Assembly (NCBI RefSeq): GCF_002835665.1
Contig: NZ_PIZV01000071.1
Location: 1 to 64,000 of the forward strand
Length of the DNA stretch: 64,000 nt
Source: Chryseobacterium sp. PMSZPI
GTDB lineage: Bacteria > Bacteroidota > Bacteroidia > Flavobacteriales > Weeksellaceae
Direction of reading: 5' to 3'
A model generated the notes under the pieces. It searched no databases, was not told where the DNA came from, and was given only the letters and a program-made list of their open reading frames with translations. Below are positions 25,793 through 35,156 of the stretch, piece after piece. A program made the translations under genes and the position numbers. The stretch's first letter is position 1; each line of letters starts with the position of its first letter.

Positions 25793-26587
25793 TTAAAAAA
25801 ATATTTCTTTAACTATAATATAGATTCCCATGATTAGGATAAACCATCCGAAAGCAGGCTTTAGCTTTTTACCCTCAATTTTCTTTGATAATTGTGAACC
25901 AATCAGAATTCCTATGATGGCAATGGCTGCAATAGCTACCAGTATATTCCAGTCTATTTTTGTATCGTTGACTGATGAAAAGAAACCGATCAAAGAATTT
26001 AAAGAAATAAGTAATAATGAAGTTCCTATTGCCATTTTCATAGGAACTTTTAAAAGATTAACCAATGCAGGAATGATCATAAAGCCTCCTCCCGCTCCAA
26101 CCAACCCTGTCAGAATACCAACAACAATTCCTTGTACCATTGCCCATATCGTTTTATTTCCTTCCTGTTCTATCACTACAGCTTCTGAAGAAACTTTAGT
26201 TCTGATCATTTTGTATGAAGCAAGAATCATTAACGCCGCAAAAATCAAGAGTAAAAAAATATTTCGGGTCAATATAAAATCTTTTATACTGAAAAGTTCT
26301 TCAGGAATTAAAGGCAGCAAATAGGTTCGGGTCAAAAAGATTGAAATAATGGAAGGTAATCCAAATATAAAAGCCATTTTAAAATTAACCAAGCCTTTTT
26401 TGAAATACGACCATGAACCTACTACACTGCTAACACCTACGATAAAAAGTGAATATTCTGTTGCAATAAAGACGTCTAATCCAAAGAGATAAACCAGTAC
26501 AGGGACAGTTAAGATACTACCGCCGCCTCCTATCAATCCAAGAGAGATTCCTATTAAAACTGATGCTGCGTAACCAATAATTTCCAT
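25793..26587 (-). CDS. TauE/SafE family sulfite/sulfur-anion exporter
   Basis: A 264-residue membrane protein with about eight hydrophobic segments and the two family repeats, each opening with a glycine-rich turn (GLIGGGGSILTVPVL near 18-32 and GLVGAGGGFMIIPAL near 160-175). Family members export sulfite or organosulfonates. It lies upstream of the persulfide dioxygenase gene with its own promoter. The pair would oxidise reactive sulfur and expel the sulfite product. Confidence 0.9.
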   Translation of the reverse strand: MEIIGYAASVLIGISLGLIGGGGSILTVPVLVYLFGLDVFIATEYSLFIVGVSSVVGSWSYFKKGLVNFKMAFIFGLPSIISIFLTRTYLLPLIPEELFSIKDFILTRNIFLLLIFAALMILASYKMIRTKVSSEAVVIEQEGNKTIWAMVQGIVVGILTGLVGAGGGFMIIPALVNLLKVPMKMAIGTSLLLISLNSLIGFFSSVNDTKIDWNILVAIAAIAIIGILIGSQLSKKIEGKKLKPAFGWFILIMGIYIIVKEIFF

Positions 26588-26611
26588 TTTCTAAATCAAC
26601 TAATTCTGATG

Positions 26612-26660
26612 CAAAAATGGAATTGTTTTAATGAAGCTACAGCTACTTTTGTTACATAAG
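26612..26660 (-). promoter_or_regulatory. tauE promoter with Crp/Fnr-type box (copy B)
   Basis: The 22-base box at 26639-26660 is identical to that before the persulfide dioxygenase gene, and the TTTG of the -7 element (26615-26612, in CATTTTTG) is again 43 bases past its first G. The box centre would fall about 40-44 bases before the start of transcription, the class II activator position. Confidence 0.65.
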
Positions 26661-26713
26661 GATATAATTAAACACTAATGACTCCAATTATTTCACAAAT
26701 AACTCTGGTACTG

Positions 26714-26758
26714 AACACAAAGTTCCGGCAAATCTTCGATTTGCCGGAACTTTGTGTT
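26714..26758 (-). terminator. Perfect 21-base hairpin after the Crp/Fnr gene
   Basis: The arms 26714-26734 and 26738-26758 are exact complements around a 3-base loop (ttc), just past the regulator's stop codon. No clear T-run follows on the minus strand. It probably ends the transcript and insulates the tauE promoter. Confidence 0.7.
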
Positions 26759-26778
26759 GAATTAAATTGAGAGTATTA

Positions 26779-27417
26779 TTATAGATTAAGCGTTTTCAGA
26801 AGAAGTATTTTATTTCTTCCGAGTTTTACTCTTCCTTCTTCTTCCAATTGTTTAAGGAGCCTTGATACCACTACCCTGGCTGTTCCCAGCTCATTAGCAA
26901 GCTGCTCATGAGTTGTCTGTATGGTATCTGATCCTGTGAGTTCAGATTTTTTATGAAGAAGATTCAGTAAACGCTCATCCACTTTTTTGAAAGCAATGGC
27001 ATTGATAATATCCAATAATTCTTCAAAACGTTTATGATAAAGCCTGAAAATATAATCCAGCCATTCCGGATGTTCTTTAATGAATAAAGAGACTTTGTCT
27101 ACAGGAAGGAAAAGGATTTCTGCATCTTCTTCTACTTCTGCCTTTACAATACTTTTTTCATTATGCATACCACCCAGAAAAGACATAATGCAACTTTCTC
27201 CTGACTGAATATAATATAGCAAAATTTCCCGCCCGTCTTCTTCTGTTCTGATTACTTTAATCATTCCTTTCATCACAATAGGAATGGAACGGATGGAAGC
27301 ATTTTCATCCAAAATAATATCACCTACCCGGTAATTTTTTGTTATTCCGTATTGATATAACTTCTCTACAAGGTCAGGTGAAGATGAAAATTCTGAAGAA
27401 AGTGTGGTATCCTGCAT
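26779..27417 (-). CDS. Crp/Fnr family regulator, probable activator of the sulfur genes
   Basis: A 212-residue protein: cNMP-type beta barrel (about 25-115), a dimer helix, and a winged HTH (QLANELGTARVVVSRLLKQL, about 170-189). There is no N-terminal cysteine cluster, so it is not an Fnr-type iron-sulfur sensor. It lies directly upstream of two promoters that carry the same dyad-like box and no other regulator is near, so it is the likely binder. What it senses is unknown; sulfane sulfur, as for other regulators of such operons, is a guess. It starts 20 bases past the GH20 stop and could be partly read through. Confidence 0.88.
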   Translation of the reverse strand: MQDTTLSSEFSSSPDLVEKLYQYGITKNYRVGDIILDENASIRSIPIVMKGMIKVIRTEEDGREILLYYIQSGESCIMSFLGGMHNEKSIVKAEVEEDAEILFLPVDKVSLFIKEHPEWLDYIFRLYHKRFEELLDIINAIAFKKVDERLLNLLHKKSELTGSDTIQTTHEQLANELGTARVVVSRLLKQLEEEGRVKLGRNKILLLKTLNL

Positions 27418-27437
27418 AGTATTTAATCCTAATCAGT

Positions 27438-29690
27438 TTAATTTACGCCAATTTCATCAACAAATAACCATGCTTTTGAATCTGCTCCCGGGTTTCCGGC
27501 CGGAATAATCCCTGCATTTTCAATAGATATTTTCAGGTATTTTGCGTTTTGTGTTCCTACATTCAACCTGATTTTTCCTTTAGCATTTTGAATTTCTTCT
27601 TTTCCGATCTCTTTAATCAATTTAAAGTTTGTATTATCATCGGAAACAAAAATTTGAGCAGATTTCGCAAGGTGAATCCAGCTTCCTTTATTTTCCAAAG
27701 TATTAAAATAAACTTCCGAAAAATTGGTTTTTTGTCCAAAATCTATGGTTGCCACAACATCTTTTCCATTGAAGCCTAGCCATGTTTTTCCTAACTGTCT
27801 TGTGTTTCCTATAATTCCATCTACAAGGGTAAAAGCTCCTCCAAAAGAATAATTTTCACTGGGCTGCTGCTCAAGGGTTATTTTTTTACCTGTTGTTTTA
27901 GATACTGTAAATTCCTGGGAAGAAACAGCACTTTTCAACTGACCTCCTTCAAAGTAAGCGGATTTAATTGTTAAAGAGTTTGGAATCGCAATCGGTGTTT
28001 GATAAATTTTAGAATTAATCGTAGGTGTTGTTCCGTCTAAAGTATATCTGATACCGTTTGAATTCTGTGAAGTTGACAATTCATAGGCAATTCCTCCATT
28101 ATTAGATGGAGTTACTTTTCCTGAAATGTTATAAATACTCTTAGCATAATTCACATTCATTTTATCCAAAACATTAAACTGACCAATTACCCTATTCTCA
28201 AATTCTTTATAATTTTTAGGATCCGAAGTTCCCCAACCTACCTCGGAAAGAGCCATTAATCTTGGGAATATCATATATTGAACCTGCTTAAAATCTAAAA
28301 TATATTCTGTCCATAAGTTAGCCTGAACTCCCATAATATATTTTGCCTGCTCTGCATTCAATTCGGCAGGAATCGGATTATATGAATAGACTTTTTCCAA
28401 TGGTGTAAAGCCTCCAAAAGCATTTGGCTCTGACTGTGGATCACCTTGATAATGATCAAAATAACAATATGCTCCCGGTGTCATTACAGCAAAATGTTTT
28501 GCTTTTGCAGCTTCAATTCCTCCGTTCACTCCTGTCCAGCTCATTACGGCAGCATTCGGAGCTAGTCCTCCTTCCAGAATCTCATCCCAGCCGATAATCT
28601 TTCTGCCTTTACTATTCACATATTTTTCAATTCTTTGAATAAAATAACTTTGTAAACCATGTTCATCTTTCAGATTATTTTTCTTGATCAATTCCTGGCA
28701 GTGTGTACATTCTTTCCATCTTATCTTCGGACATTCGTCACCACCAATATGAATGTATTGTGATGGAAACAGTTGAATAACCTCATCTAAAACATTTTCT
28801 AAAAATTTAAATGTTTCGTCTTTCGGACAGAAAACATCATCAAAAACGCCCCATTTTGTAGCGGGCTCAAAAGGTCCTTTGGTACAGGCCAATTCAGGAT
28901 ATGCTGACAACGCTGCTAAAGCATGTCCCGGCATTTCTATTTCCGGAACAATCGTGATATGTCTATCTTGTGCATATTTAATTACATCTTTGATCTGATC
29001 TTGGGTATAAAAATAAGGTCCATAAGGTTTCCCGTCAAAGGTATTGTCAACGTAAGCTCCTATCATGGACTCTTTACGTTTTGAACCTATCTGAGTCAGT
29101 TTTGGATATTTTTTAATTTCAATTCTCCATCCCTGATCATCCGTTAAGTGCCAATGGAATGTATTTAATTTATACATTGCCAGATAATCGATGTATTGTT
29201 TCACTTCATCTACCGTGAAAAAATGACGACAAACATCAAGATGCATCCCACGCCATGCAAACTTAGGCTGATCTTCTATTTTTACAACAGGAAGTTTTTT
29301 ATCTGTCTGGTGTTCTTCAAACAATTGAATCAAGGTTTGAAGTGCCAAAAAATATCCTTGTTTGGTATAAGACTTTATCTGAATTTGTTTTGGCGAAATT
29401 TCAAGAATATAGGTTTCTTCTTTTCCTACCGGCATCTTTGGCAATTGTGAATAAACAAGCTGTGCATCAGCTTTTTTTACCTCTTTTAAGGGTAAGATTG
29501 AAGCCAAGCGTTTCTTTAAATATTCAGTTTCATTTTTAGGTAAATCATTGCTTATACTCAACACAGAAGGAATGGAAAAAGCTCCTTCACTTACCTGAAT
29601 ATTTTGAGGATAAGGAATTAAATTCAATTTATTTTGGGCAAACATTAGATTCAAAAGCAGTATAAAAAATATAGAAAGTGTTCGTCTCAT
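27438..29690 (-). CDS. Secreted GH20 beta-N-acetylhexosaminidase with carbohydrate-binding C-terminus
   Basis: A 750-residue enzyme: signal peptide (1-19), GH20 N-terminal alpha/beta domain (about 22-140), catalytic barrel (about 145-500) with the catalytic pair Asp318-Glu319 in HIGGDEC, a chitobiase-type C-terminal beta domain (about 525-600) and an F5/8-type or related sugar-binding domain (about 605-750). It removes terminal GlcNAc or GalNAc from glycans or chitin fragments using substrate-assisted catalysis. No sorting domain is present, so it is likely periplasmic or outer-membrane associated. Confidence 0.95.
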   Translation of the reverse strand: MRRTLSIFFILLLNLMFAQNKLNLIPYPQNIQVSEGAFSIPSVLSISNDLPKNETEYLKKRLASILPLKEVKKADAQLVYSQLPKMPVGKEETYILEISPKQIQIKSYTKQGYFLALQTLIQLFEEHQTDKKLPVVKIEDQPKFAWRGMHLDVCRHFFTVDEVKQYIDYLAMYKLNTFHWHLTDDQGWRIEIKKYPKLTQIGSKRKESMIGAYVDNTFDGKPYGPYFYTQDQIKDVIKYAQDRHITIVPEIEMPGHALAALSAYPELACTKGPFEPATKWGVFDDVFCPKDETFKFLENVLDEVIQLFPSQYIHIGGDECPKIRWKECTHCQELIKKNNLKDEHGLQSYFIQRIEKYVNSKGRKIIGWDEILEGGLAPNAAVMSWTGVNGGIEAAKAKHFAVMTPGAYCYFDHYQGDPQSEPNAFGGFTPLEKVYSYNPIPAELNAEQAKYIMGVQANLWTEYILDFKQVQYMIFPRLMALSEVGWGTSDPKNYKEFENRVIGQFNVLDKMNVNYAKSIYNISGKVTPSNNGGIAYELSTSQNSNGIRYTLDGTTPTINSKIYQTPIAIPNSLTIKSAYFEGGQLKSAVSSQEFTVSKTTGKKITLEQQPSENYSFGGAFTLVDGIIGNTRQLGKTWLGFNGKDVVATIDFGQKTNFSEVYFNTLENKGSWIHLAKSAQIFVSDDNTNFKLIKEIGKEEIQNAKGKIRLNVGTQNAKYLKISIENAGIIPAGNPGADSKAWLFVDEIGVN

Positions 29691-29945
29691 GGGATACGGT
29701 TAAGGTTTTAGCGAAGATAATTATTTTCTAAAACTTATTGACTCATTTTAAATAATTAAAATTGATTTCCATTAAAAATCACTATTTATTTTCTAAACCG
29801 TTAACAATCATTAAAAGTATAGTCGAACAGATAAATATTTTTCTAATTTTACAAAATATTTATTCCATTTATTTCAAAGTTTTTTTTTGTGGTTTACTTT
29901 TTGATAAGTGTAATTTCAATAAAGGAACAAACAATTAAAAATACA

Positions 29946-30776
29946 ATGAGAAAAAGCATTTTATTCGCGGCCGGATTATTATTTTCAGTATCTACTCAAG
30001 CTCAGCTTCTGGATATTATAAAGTCTACAGTTAAGAACAAAACAGGTGTTGATCTTGATAACCCTGTAAAAACAAAAGGTACGACAACGACTAATTCTAC
30101 CACAATCACTCCCACGAATACATCTAACGGAAGCTCCACTACTTCGCCTGTAAATCTTGGAAGTCTTACTTCTACACAAATTTCATCAGGATTAAAGGAA
30201 GCTTTAAATATTGGGGTAACGGATGGTGTAAAGAAACTTGCTCTAACTGACGGATTTTTCAAAAATGAAGCAGTAAAAATCTTAATGCCTGAAAAATTAA
30301 GAAAAATCGATACTACATTACGTTCCATCGGAATGGGAAGTCTTGCTGATGAAGGTGTAAAACTATTGAACAGAGCTGCTGAGGACGCTGTTACAGAGGC
30401 TGCTCCTATTTTCACCAATGCGATTACTTCCATGACCATTACGGATGCTAAAAATATTTTATTGGGTACTGATAATGCAGCTACCAATTATTTACAAAGC
30501 AAAACTCAAAGCCAATTATTTACAGCTTTCCAGCCCAAAGTAAAGGCTTCTTTAGGAAAAGTAGGTGCTGATACGGTATGGAAGAACCTGATTTCAAAAT
30601 ACAACACATTCACAGGCCAATCTGTAACGACCGATCTTAACGAGTATGTTACCACAGAAACCATCAATGGGGTATTTAAAATGGTTGCCCAGAAAGAAAG
30701 CGGAATCAGAAATACTCCTGCTATGAGAACTACAAGTATTTTACAGACGGTTTTTGGAGCTCAGGATAAAAAATAA
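29946..30776 (+). CDS. DUF4197 secreted protein
   Basis: The ATG at 29946 gives a clear signal peptide (MRKSILFAAGLLFSVSTQAQ); the longer frame from 29889 has no signal and overlaps the promoter region. The 276-residue product has a Thr/Ser-rich linker (about 35-65) and a helical DUF4197 domain (about 75-270) with LNIGVTDGVKKL and DLNEYVTTETINGVF. The family is found in Bacteroidetes and Proteobacteria without a known role. It is divergent from the hexosaminidase gene; the 255-base gap holds both promoters. Confidence 0.85.
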   Translation: MRKSILFAAGLLFSVSTQAQLLDIIKSTVKNKTGVDLDNPVKTKGTTTTNSTTITPTNTSNGSSTTSPVNLGSLTSTQISSGLKEALNIGVTDGVKKLALTDGFFKNEAVKILMPEKLRKIDTTLRSIGMGSLADEGVKLLNRAAEDAVTEAAPIFTNAITSMTITDAKNILLGTDNAATNYLQSKTQSQLFTAFQPKVKASLGKVGADTVWKNLISKYNTFTGQSVTTDLNEYVTTETINGVFKMVAQKESGIRNTPAMRTTSILQTVFGAQDKK

Positions 30777-30797
30777 AAGATCAAGCAATTATCAGGT

Positions 30798-30863
30798 CGC
30801 TCCTACGGAGCTTTCCTACATAATATATTACATTCTCTATGAATATGCCGCTCCTACGGAGCT
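30798..30863. repeat. Two copies of a REP-like palindrome
   Basis: The 15-base sequence cgctcctacggagct occurs at 30798-30812 and 30849-30863, between DUF4197 and the scoB terminator. The core gctcc-n3-ggagc is palindromic, as in REP-type dispersed repeats of Bacteroidetes. Confidence 0.6.
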
Positions 30864-30887
30864 CAATTTCAAAAAGAGTTTAAAAAG

Positions 30888-30920
30888 AAAAGCAGTAAAG
30901 ACAAAACCTTCACTGCTTTT
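30888..30920. terminator. Hairpin between DUF4197 and scoB
   Basis: aaaagcagt at 30888-30896 pairs with actgctttt at 30912-30920, followed by T residues on the plus strand and preceded by A residues, so it can serve both convergent genes. Confidence 0.65.
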
Positions 30921-30949
30921 TTATGTTATAATTATTTTTTCTTAATCGG

Positions 30950-31603
30950 CTAAAATTGCATTTCAGGAATCTCTCCTTCAATAATCAGATCAGCTTCTGT
31001 AGCTTTAATAATGTCTTCTACGGAAACGCCAGGAGCTCTTTCCACTAATTTGAAACCTTCCGGTGTAACTTCTAGTACGGCTAATTCTGTAACCACTTTT
31101 TTTACACAATTCACTCCTGTAAGAGGAAGGGTACATTTTTTAAGGATTTTACTTTCTCCTGCTTTATTCACGTGCATCATGGCAACGATAATATTCTCAG
31201 CAGAAGCTACCAGATCCATAGCTCCTCCCATCCCTTTTACCATTTTTCCGGGGATTTTCCAGTTGGCAATATCTCCATTTTCAGAAACTTCCATTGCTCC
31301 GAGAATGGTAAGGTCTACTTTCTGGCCACGAATCATTCCGAAGCTGAAAGCAGAATCGAAGAATGAACCTCCATCTAAAATAGTAATAGTTTGCTTTCCT
31401 GCATTGATGATGTCTGCATCTTCTTCTCCTTCGAAAGGGAAAGGTCCCATTCCCAAAACTCCATTTTCACTCTGGAATTCTACGGAAATACCTTCCGGCA
31501 CATAGTTGGCAACCAAAGTGGGAATTCCAATTCCCAGGTTTACATAATAACGATCTTTCAGTTCTTTTGAAATTCTTTTGGCAATTTGTTCTTTTGTAAG
31601 CAT
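30950..31603 (-). CDS. scoB: 3-oxoacid CoA-transferase subunit B
   Basis: A 217-residue family I CoA-transferase beta subunit. The catalytic glutamate is Glu46 in SENGVLGMGP; VNLGIGIPTLVANYVPEG precedes it. With ScoA it transfers CoA from succinyl-CoA to acetoacetate or a similar 3-oxoacid. The A subunit lies 2.5 kb away on the same strand with an oppositely oriented ABC exporter between them, whereas the two genes are normally adjacent. Each gene has its own terminator. Confidence 0.93.
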   Translation of the reverse strand: MLTKEQIAKRISKELKDRYYVNLGIGIPTLVANYVPEGISVEFQSENGVLGMGPFPFEGEEDADIINAGKQTITILDGGSFFDSAFSFGMIRGQKVDLTILGAMEVSENGDIANWKIPGKMVKGMGGAMDLVASAENIIVAMMHVNKAGESKILKKCTLPLTGVNCVKKVVTELAVLEVTPEGFKLVERAPGVSVEDIIKATEADLIIEGEIPEMQF

Positions 31604-31998
31604 AATAAAAACTTAGACTGCAATTTAATTATTTTCACTTGAATATAAAAGGGCTTTATGAGACTGGAAATTGGAAGAGGGAAGCTGAAAGTTAATTTCG
31701 GTTATTTATAATGATTGACAGCCTATGTCATCATTAATTTTTGCCTTAAGATCGATAAAAAGGATGAATCGTTATTCTTTTATGACCTTCACTACTCCCG
31801 GCTTCAAAACTGCTTTATTCCGAACTGACGTTAAAATATCAAAATGCACAACAGGTAATATCATTACTTATATACAGAATGATTCCCTCCCTCCAGTATC
31901 CGCCTTTTAATCTTCCTCAACAACAGAGCGTTGTCATTAATAATTAACATCGTTAGTAAAAATAATATGATTAATTTTGCAGCATTATTTTTGTAAAA
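31604..31998. other. Intergenic region between scoB and the ABC exporter
   Basis: A 395-base divergent gap. TAATTTTG at 31972-31979 fits the -7 element for the exporter, 19 bases before its ATG; the upstream element is weak. A short frame at 31725-31910 has no start context or recognisable product and is probably not a gene. Confidence 0.4.
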
Positions 31999-33801
31999 AT
32001 GAAAACACTTTTAAGATACCTCAAACCTTATCAATGGTTGATCATTATTTCTTTATTATTGGCAACCATCAATCAGGTTTTCTCTTTATTTGCTCCGGCC
32101 ATTACAGGTAATATTCTGGATCAGCTGGTGACTCACCCCAATTTTTTTGATAAAGAAAAGCTTTTAGCCAGAAACCTTAACGAATATTTATACGGAACTT
32201 CTGTTTATCATGGTGCCTTTTATTTTTTAGGCTTACTCATTGGAACAGCGATGGTAAGTAGAATTGCCAAAGCTTTTCAGGATTATGTTGTGAGTGTTAT
32301 TACACAAAAATTTGGAGCTAAAATCTTTACAGACGGCTTGCAGCATTCTATGGCATTGCCTTACCAGGAATTTGAAGATCAAAGAAGTGGTGAAACACTA
32401 TCCATTTTAACGAAGGTAAGAGAGGATTCTGTGAAGTTCATTACCAATTTCATTAATATTTTCTTTGGAATTTTGGTAAGTATTATTTTCGTTTCGGTGT
32501 ATGCCATTCGCTTACATTGGTCGATTATGCCGGTGTATATTTGTGGTATTTTCCTGATCGCTTTTATTACCAATTTATTAAGTAAAAGAATAAAGGTAAT
32601 TCAAAAAAATATTGTTTCAGAAACCACATCTTTGGCCGGAAGTACTACAGAAAGCTTGAGAAATATAGAAATCGTCAAAAGTTTAGGGTTAACGAAACAG
32701 GAAGTTATCCGTCTGAATAACAACACTTACAAGATTCTTGGACTTGAACTCCGAAAAGTAAAAAGTATTCGTTCTTTAAGTTTTATTCAGGGAACGATGG
32801 TTAATTTCCTGCAACAAATGATTACTCTGACTCTTTTATTTTTAATTTTTAAAAATATTGTGACTCCCGGGCAATACCTCTCTCTAATGTTTTATGGTTT
32901 TTTCATTTTCGGACCGATGCAGGAAATCGGAAATATTATCATTTCTTATCGTGAAGCTCAGGCTTCTCTTAATAATTTTGATACTTTAATGAAAAAAGAC
33001 GTTGAAGAAAAGCCTCTTCATCCCAAACAAATAGGAGCGATTGAAGAGCTTGAATTTAAAAATGTTTCTTTCAAACACCAATCGGCTCAGTATAAGGCTT
33101 TAAATGCAATTTCTTTTGATGTTAAAAATGGAGAAACCATCGCATTTGTAGGGCCAAGTGGGTCCGGGAAAAGTACATTGGTAAAATTACTGGTAGGACT
33201 TTACAGACCTCAGGAGGGGAATATTTTCTATAATTCGATCAATGGAAAAGAGTTTGATTTTGATGAATTGAGAAATCAGATTGGTTTTGTAACCCAGGAC
33301 ACCCAACTTTTCGCAGGAACCATCAAAGAAAATCTTCTTTTTGTGAATCCTAAAGCTACGGAAACAGAACTTGCAATTGCTCTTCAAAAATCCAGCTGTA
33401 CAGCACTTCTTGAAAGAGCTGAGAAAGGTATTGAAACCGTTATTGGTGAAGGTGGATTGAAATTGAGTGGTGGAGAAAAACAAAGAATCGCCATTGCACG
33501 AGCTCTTTTAAGAAAACCTCATTTATTGATTTTTGATGAAGCCACTTCAGCGCTAGACAGTATTACTGAAGAAGAAATCACGTCTACAATAAAAGAAATT
33601 TCAAAAGAAAGAGAGCAGATCACAGTACTTATCGCCCACCGTTTAAGCACAATTATGCATGCCGATAAAATCTACGTTCTGGAACGCGGACAAGTGATAG
33701 AAACCGGTTCTCACGATCATCTGATTGCTGAAAAAGGGCTTTATTATGCGATGTGGAGACAGCAGATTGGAGAAAGGAAAACCACCGTTCCACAATCGTA
33801 G
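31999..33801 (+). CDS. ABC exporter, fused membrane and ATPase domains
   Basis: A 600-residue half-transporter of the MsbA/multidrug type. Six membrane segments lie in about 15-310. The nucleotide-binding domain has Walker A GPSGSGKS (385-392), Q-loop TQDTQ, signature LSGGEKQR (489-496), Walker B LLIFDE (509-514) and the H-loop in IAHRLS. It should work as a homodimer in the inner membrane exporting a lipid or hydrophobic compound; the substrate is unknown. It is monocistronic, placed between the two CoA-transferase genes. Confidence 0.92.
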   Translation: MKTLLRYLKPYQWLIIISLLLATINQVFSLFAPAITGNILDQLVTHPNFFDKEKLLARNLNEYLYGTSVYHGAFYFLGLLIGTAMVSRIAKAFQDYVVSVITQKFGAKIFTDGLQHSMALPYQEFEDQRSGETLSILTKVREDSVKFITNFINIFFGILVSIIFVSVYAIRLHWSIMPVYICGIFLIAFITNLLSKRIKVIQKNIVSETTSLAGSTTESLRNIEIVKSLGLTKQEVIRLNNNTYKILGLELRKVKSIRSLSFIQGTMVNFLQQMITLTLLFLIFKNIVTPGQYLSLMFYGFFIFGPMQEIGNIIISYREAQASLNNFDTLMKKDVEEKPLHPKQIGAIEELEFKNVSFKHQSAQYKALNAISFDVKNGETIAFVGPSGSGKSTLVKLLVGLYRPQEGNIFYNSINGKEFDFDELRNQIGFVTQDTQLFAGTIKENLLFVNPKATETELAIALQKSSCTALLERAEKGIETVIGEGGLKLSGGEKQRIAIARALLRKPHLLIFDEATSALDSITEEEITSTIKEISKEREQITVLIAHRLSTIMHADKIYVLERGQVIETGSHDHLIAEKGLYYAMWRQQIGERKTTVPQS

Positions 33802-34016
33802 AAATAAATGAATAATGATGGCGACAAAGTCGCTGATTATACTGTATTATATTTTGCCACAAATGCACGAATTCTTTTTATTCCTGCAGTCGTGGCGTTT
33901 AAAAATCTGCGGAATCTGTGGGAAACTTTTATCTTGAGATTCTTCATTCCGCATTGCTTCATTCAGAATGACAGCACTCAAATAAACATTAAAAAGAATT
34001 CAATTTACTCAATAAA

Positions 34017-34044
34017 AAAGCGCTGAATGTATATCCAGCGCTTT
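34017..34044. terminator. Hairpin between the exporter and scoA
   Basis: aaagcgctg pairs with cagcgcttt (loop of 10) flanked by A and T runs, suited to both convergent genes. The 279-base gap before scoA otherwise holds decayed intergenic repeat sequence (about 33850-33935). Confidence 0.7.
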
Positions 34045-34080
34045 GTTTTTCTATGATAAGTATTATTTTCCTTCAGGAAT

Positions 34081-34782
34081 TTAATCTTTTTTTCTAACCG
34101 TTCTCTGCTCAATTCTCTTCTCGAATTTTTCTCCCTGAAAAATTCTTTGAATCATAATTCCAGGAATATGAATCTCGTTCGGATCCAAAGCTCCCGGTTC
34201 TACCAATTCTTCTACCTCAGCAATGGTAATTTTCCCTGCACCGGCCATTGGGTGGTTAAAATTTCTAGCAGAGCCTTTGAAAATCAAATTTCCGGCATGA
34301 TCACCTTTCCAGGCTTTTACGATAGAAAAATCAGCATCAAAAGCATGTTCTAAAATATGAGGTTTTCCTTTGAATTCTTTTACTTCTTTCCCTTCTGCAA
34401 TTTCAGTTCCGTATCCTGCAGGTGTATAGAAAGCAGGAATTCCGGCCTGAGCTGCTCTGCATTTTTCTGCCAAAGTCCCTTGTGGTGTAAGCTCTACCTC
34501 CAATTCTCCTGAAAGCATTTGTCTTTCAAATTCTGCATTTTCTCCTACGTAAGAAGAGATCATTTTTTTAATTTGTCTTTTATGAAGCAACAATCCCAAT
34601 CCGAAATCATCTACCCCTGCATTATTTGAAATGCAAGTCAGATCTTTCACATTGCTCTCTACTAATGCATTAATTGAATTTTCAGGGATACCACAAAGTC
34701 CAAATCCGCCAAGCATCAGTGTCATTCCATCTTTAATTCCTTCGATGGCCTCCTTTGCATTTTTTACTCTTTTATCTATCAT
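34081..34782 (-). CDS. scoA: 3-oxoacid CoA-transferase subunit A
   Basis: A 233-residue alpha subunit of the family I CoA-transferase. The glycine-rich [18 protein letters not shown] (about 22-39) and the [15 protein letters not shown] stretch are diagnostic. It needs ScoB (30950-31603) for activity. The gene ends close to a hairpin and has no other operon partner, so the two subunits must be made from separate transcripts. Confidence 0.93.
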   Translation of the reverse strand: MIDKRVKNAKEAIEGIKDGMTLMLGGFGLCGIPENSINALVESNVKDLTCISNNAGVDDFGLGLLLHKRQIKKMISSYVGENAEFERQMLSGELEVELTPQGTLAEKCRAAQAGIPAFYTPAGYGTEIAEGKEVKEFKGKPHILEHAFDADFSIVKAWKGDHAGNLIFKGSARNFNHPMAGAGKITIAEVEELVEPGALDPNEIHIPGIMIQRIFQGEKFEKRIEQRTVRKKD

Positions 34783-35052
34783 GAAATATTAGATTTTTCT
34801 GTTGGCTAAATTTAATAAATTTTCTTTTATATCGGAAGATCATAAATATTTAGAAAATTCTTTATTTTTCAAATGATATTTCGCCACATTTAAAACAATT
34901 ATAATCAAACATTTATCGAAAAAACCGAACAAGTCTGTTCATTTCTTTATTCATTTTTCGTCAAAATGATTTATATTTGAAGCTGTAAATTCAGAAATGC
35001 TGTATATTTTACTACACCAAATGTATTTAAACACAATTTCAATATAATATTA

Positions 35053-35085
35053 TTTTGTGGTCTCTGGACCATATCTTATATTTTG
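35053..35085 (+). promoter_or_regulatory. Putative promoter of the YwqK-like gene
   Basis: TTTTG near 35053-35057, 19 bases, then TATATTTTG (35077-35085), one base longer than the TAnnTTTG consensus. The rest of the 374-base gap 34783-35156 is AT-rich with nothing else recognised. Confidence 0.4.
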
Positions 35086-35156
35086 CCCTTCGGTTATCTA
35101 TTTTCAATATAAAAAATTACATCAATTATACATAAATCAAAAGTTAATAAAAAAAC

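Noticed and set aside
26714..26758. Long perfect hairpin considered as a riboswitch or small RNA
   Set aside because: A simple 21-base stem with a 3-base loop right after a stop codon is best explained as a terminator.
30002..30487. 161-residue open frame antisense to the DUF4197 gene
   Set aside because: It is a shadow of the real gene; hydrophobic composition follows from reversed codons.
31725..31910. 61-residue frame between scoB and the ABC exporter
   Set aside because: No start context, no recognisable domain and low-complexity surroundings.
33808..34026. 72-residue frame after the ABC exporter
   Set aside because: It covers decayed intergenic repeat sequence and runs into the terminator; not a credible protein.
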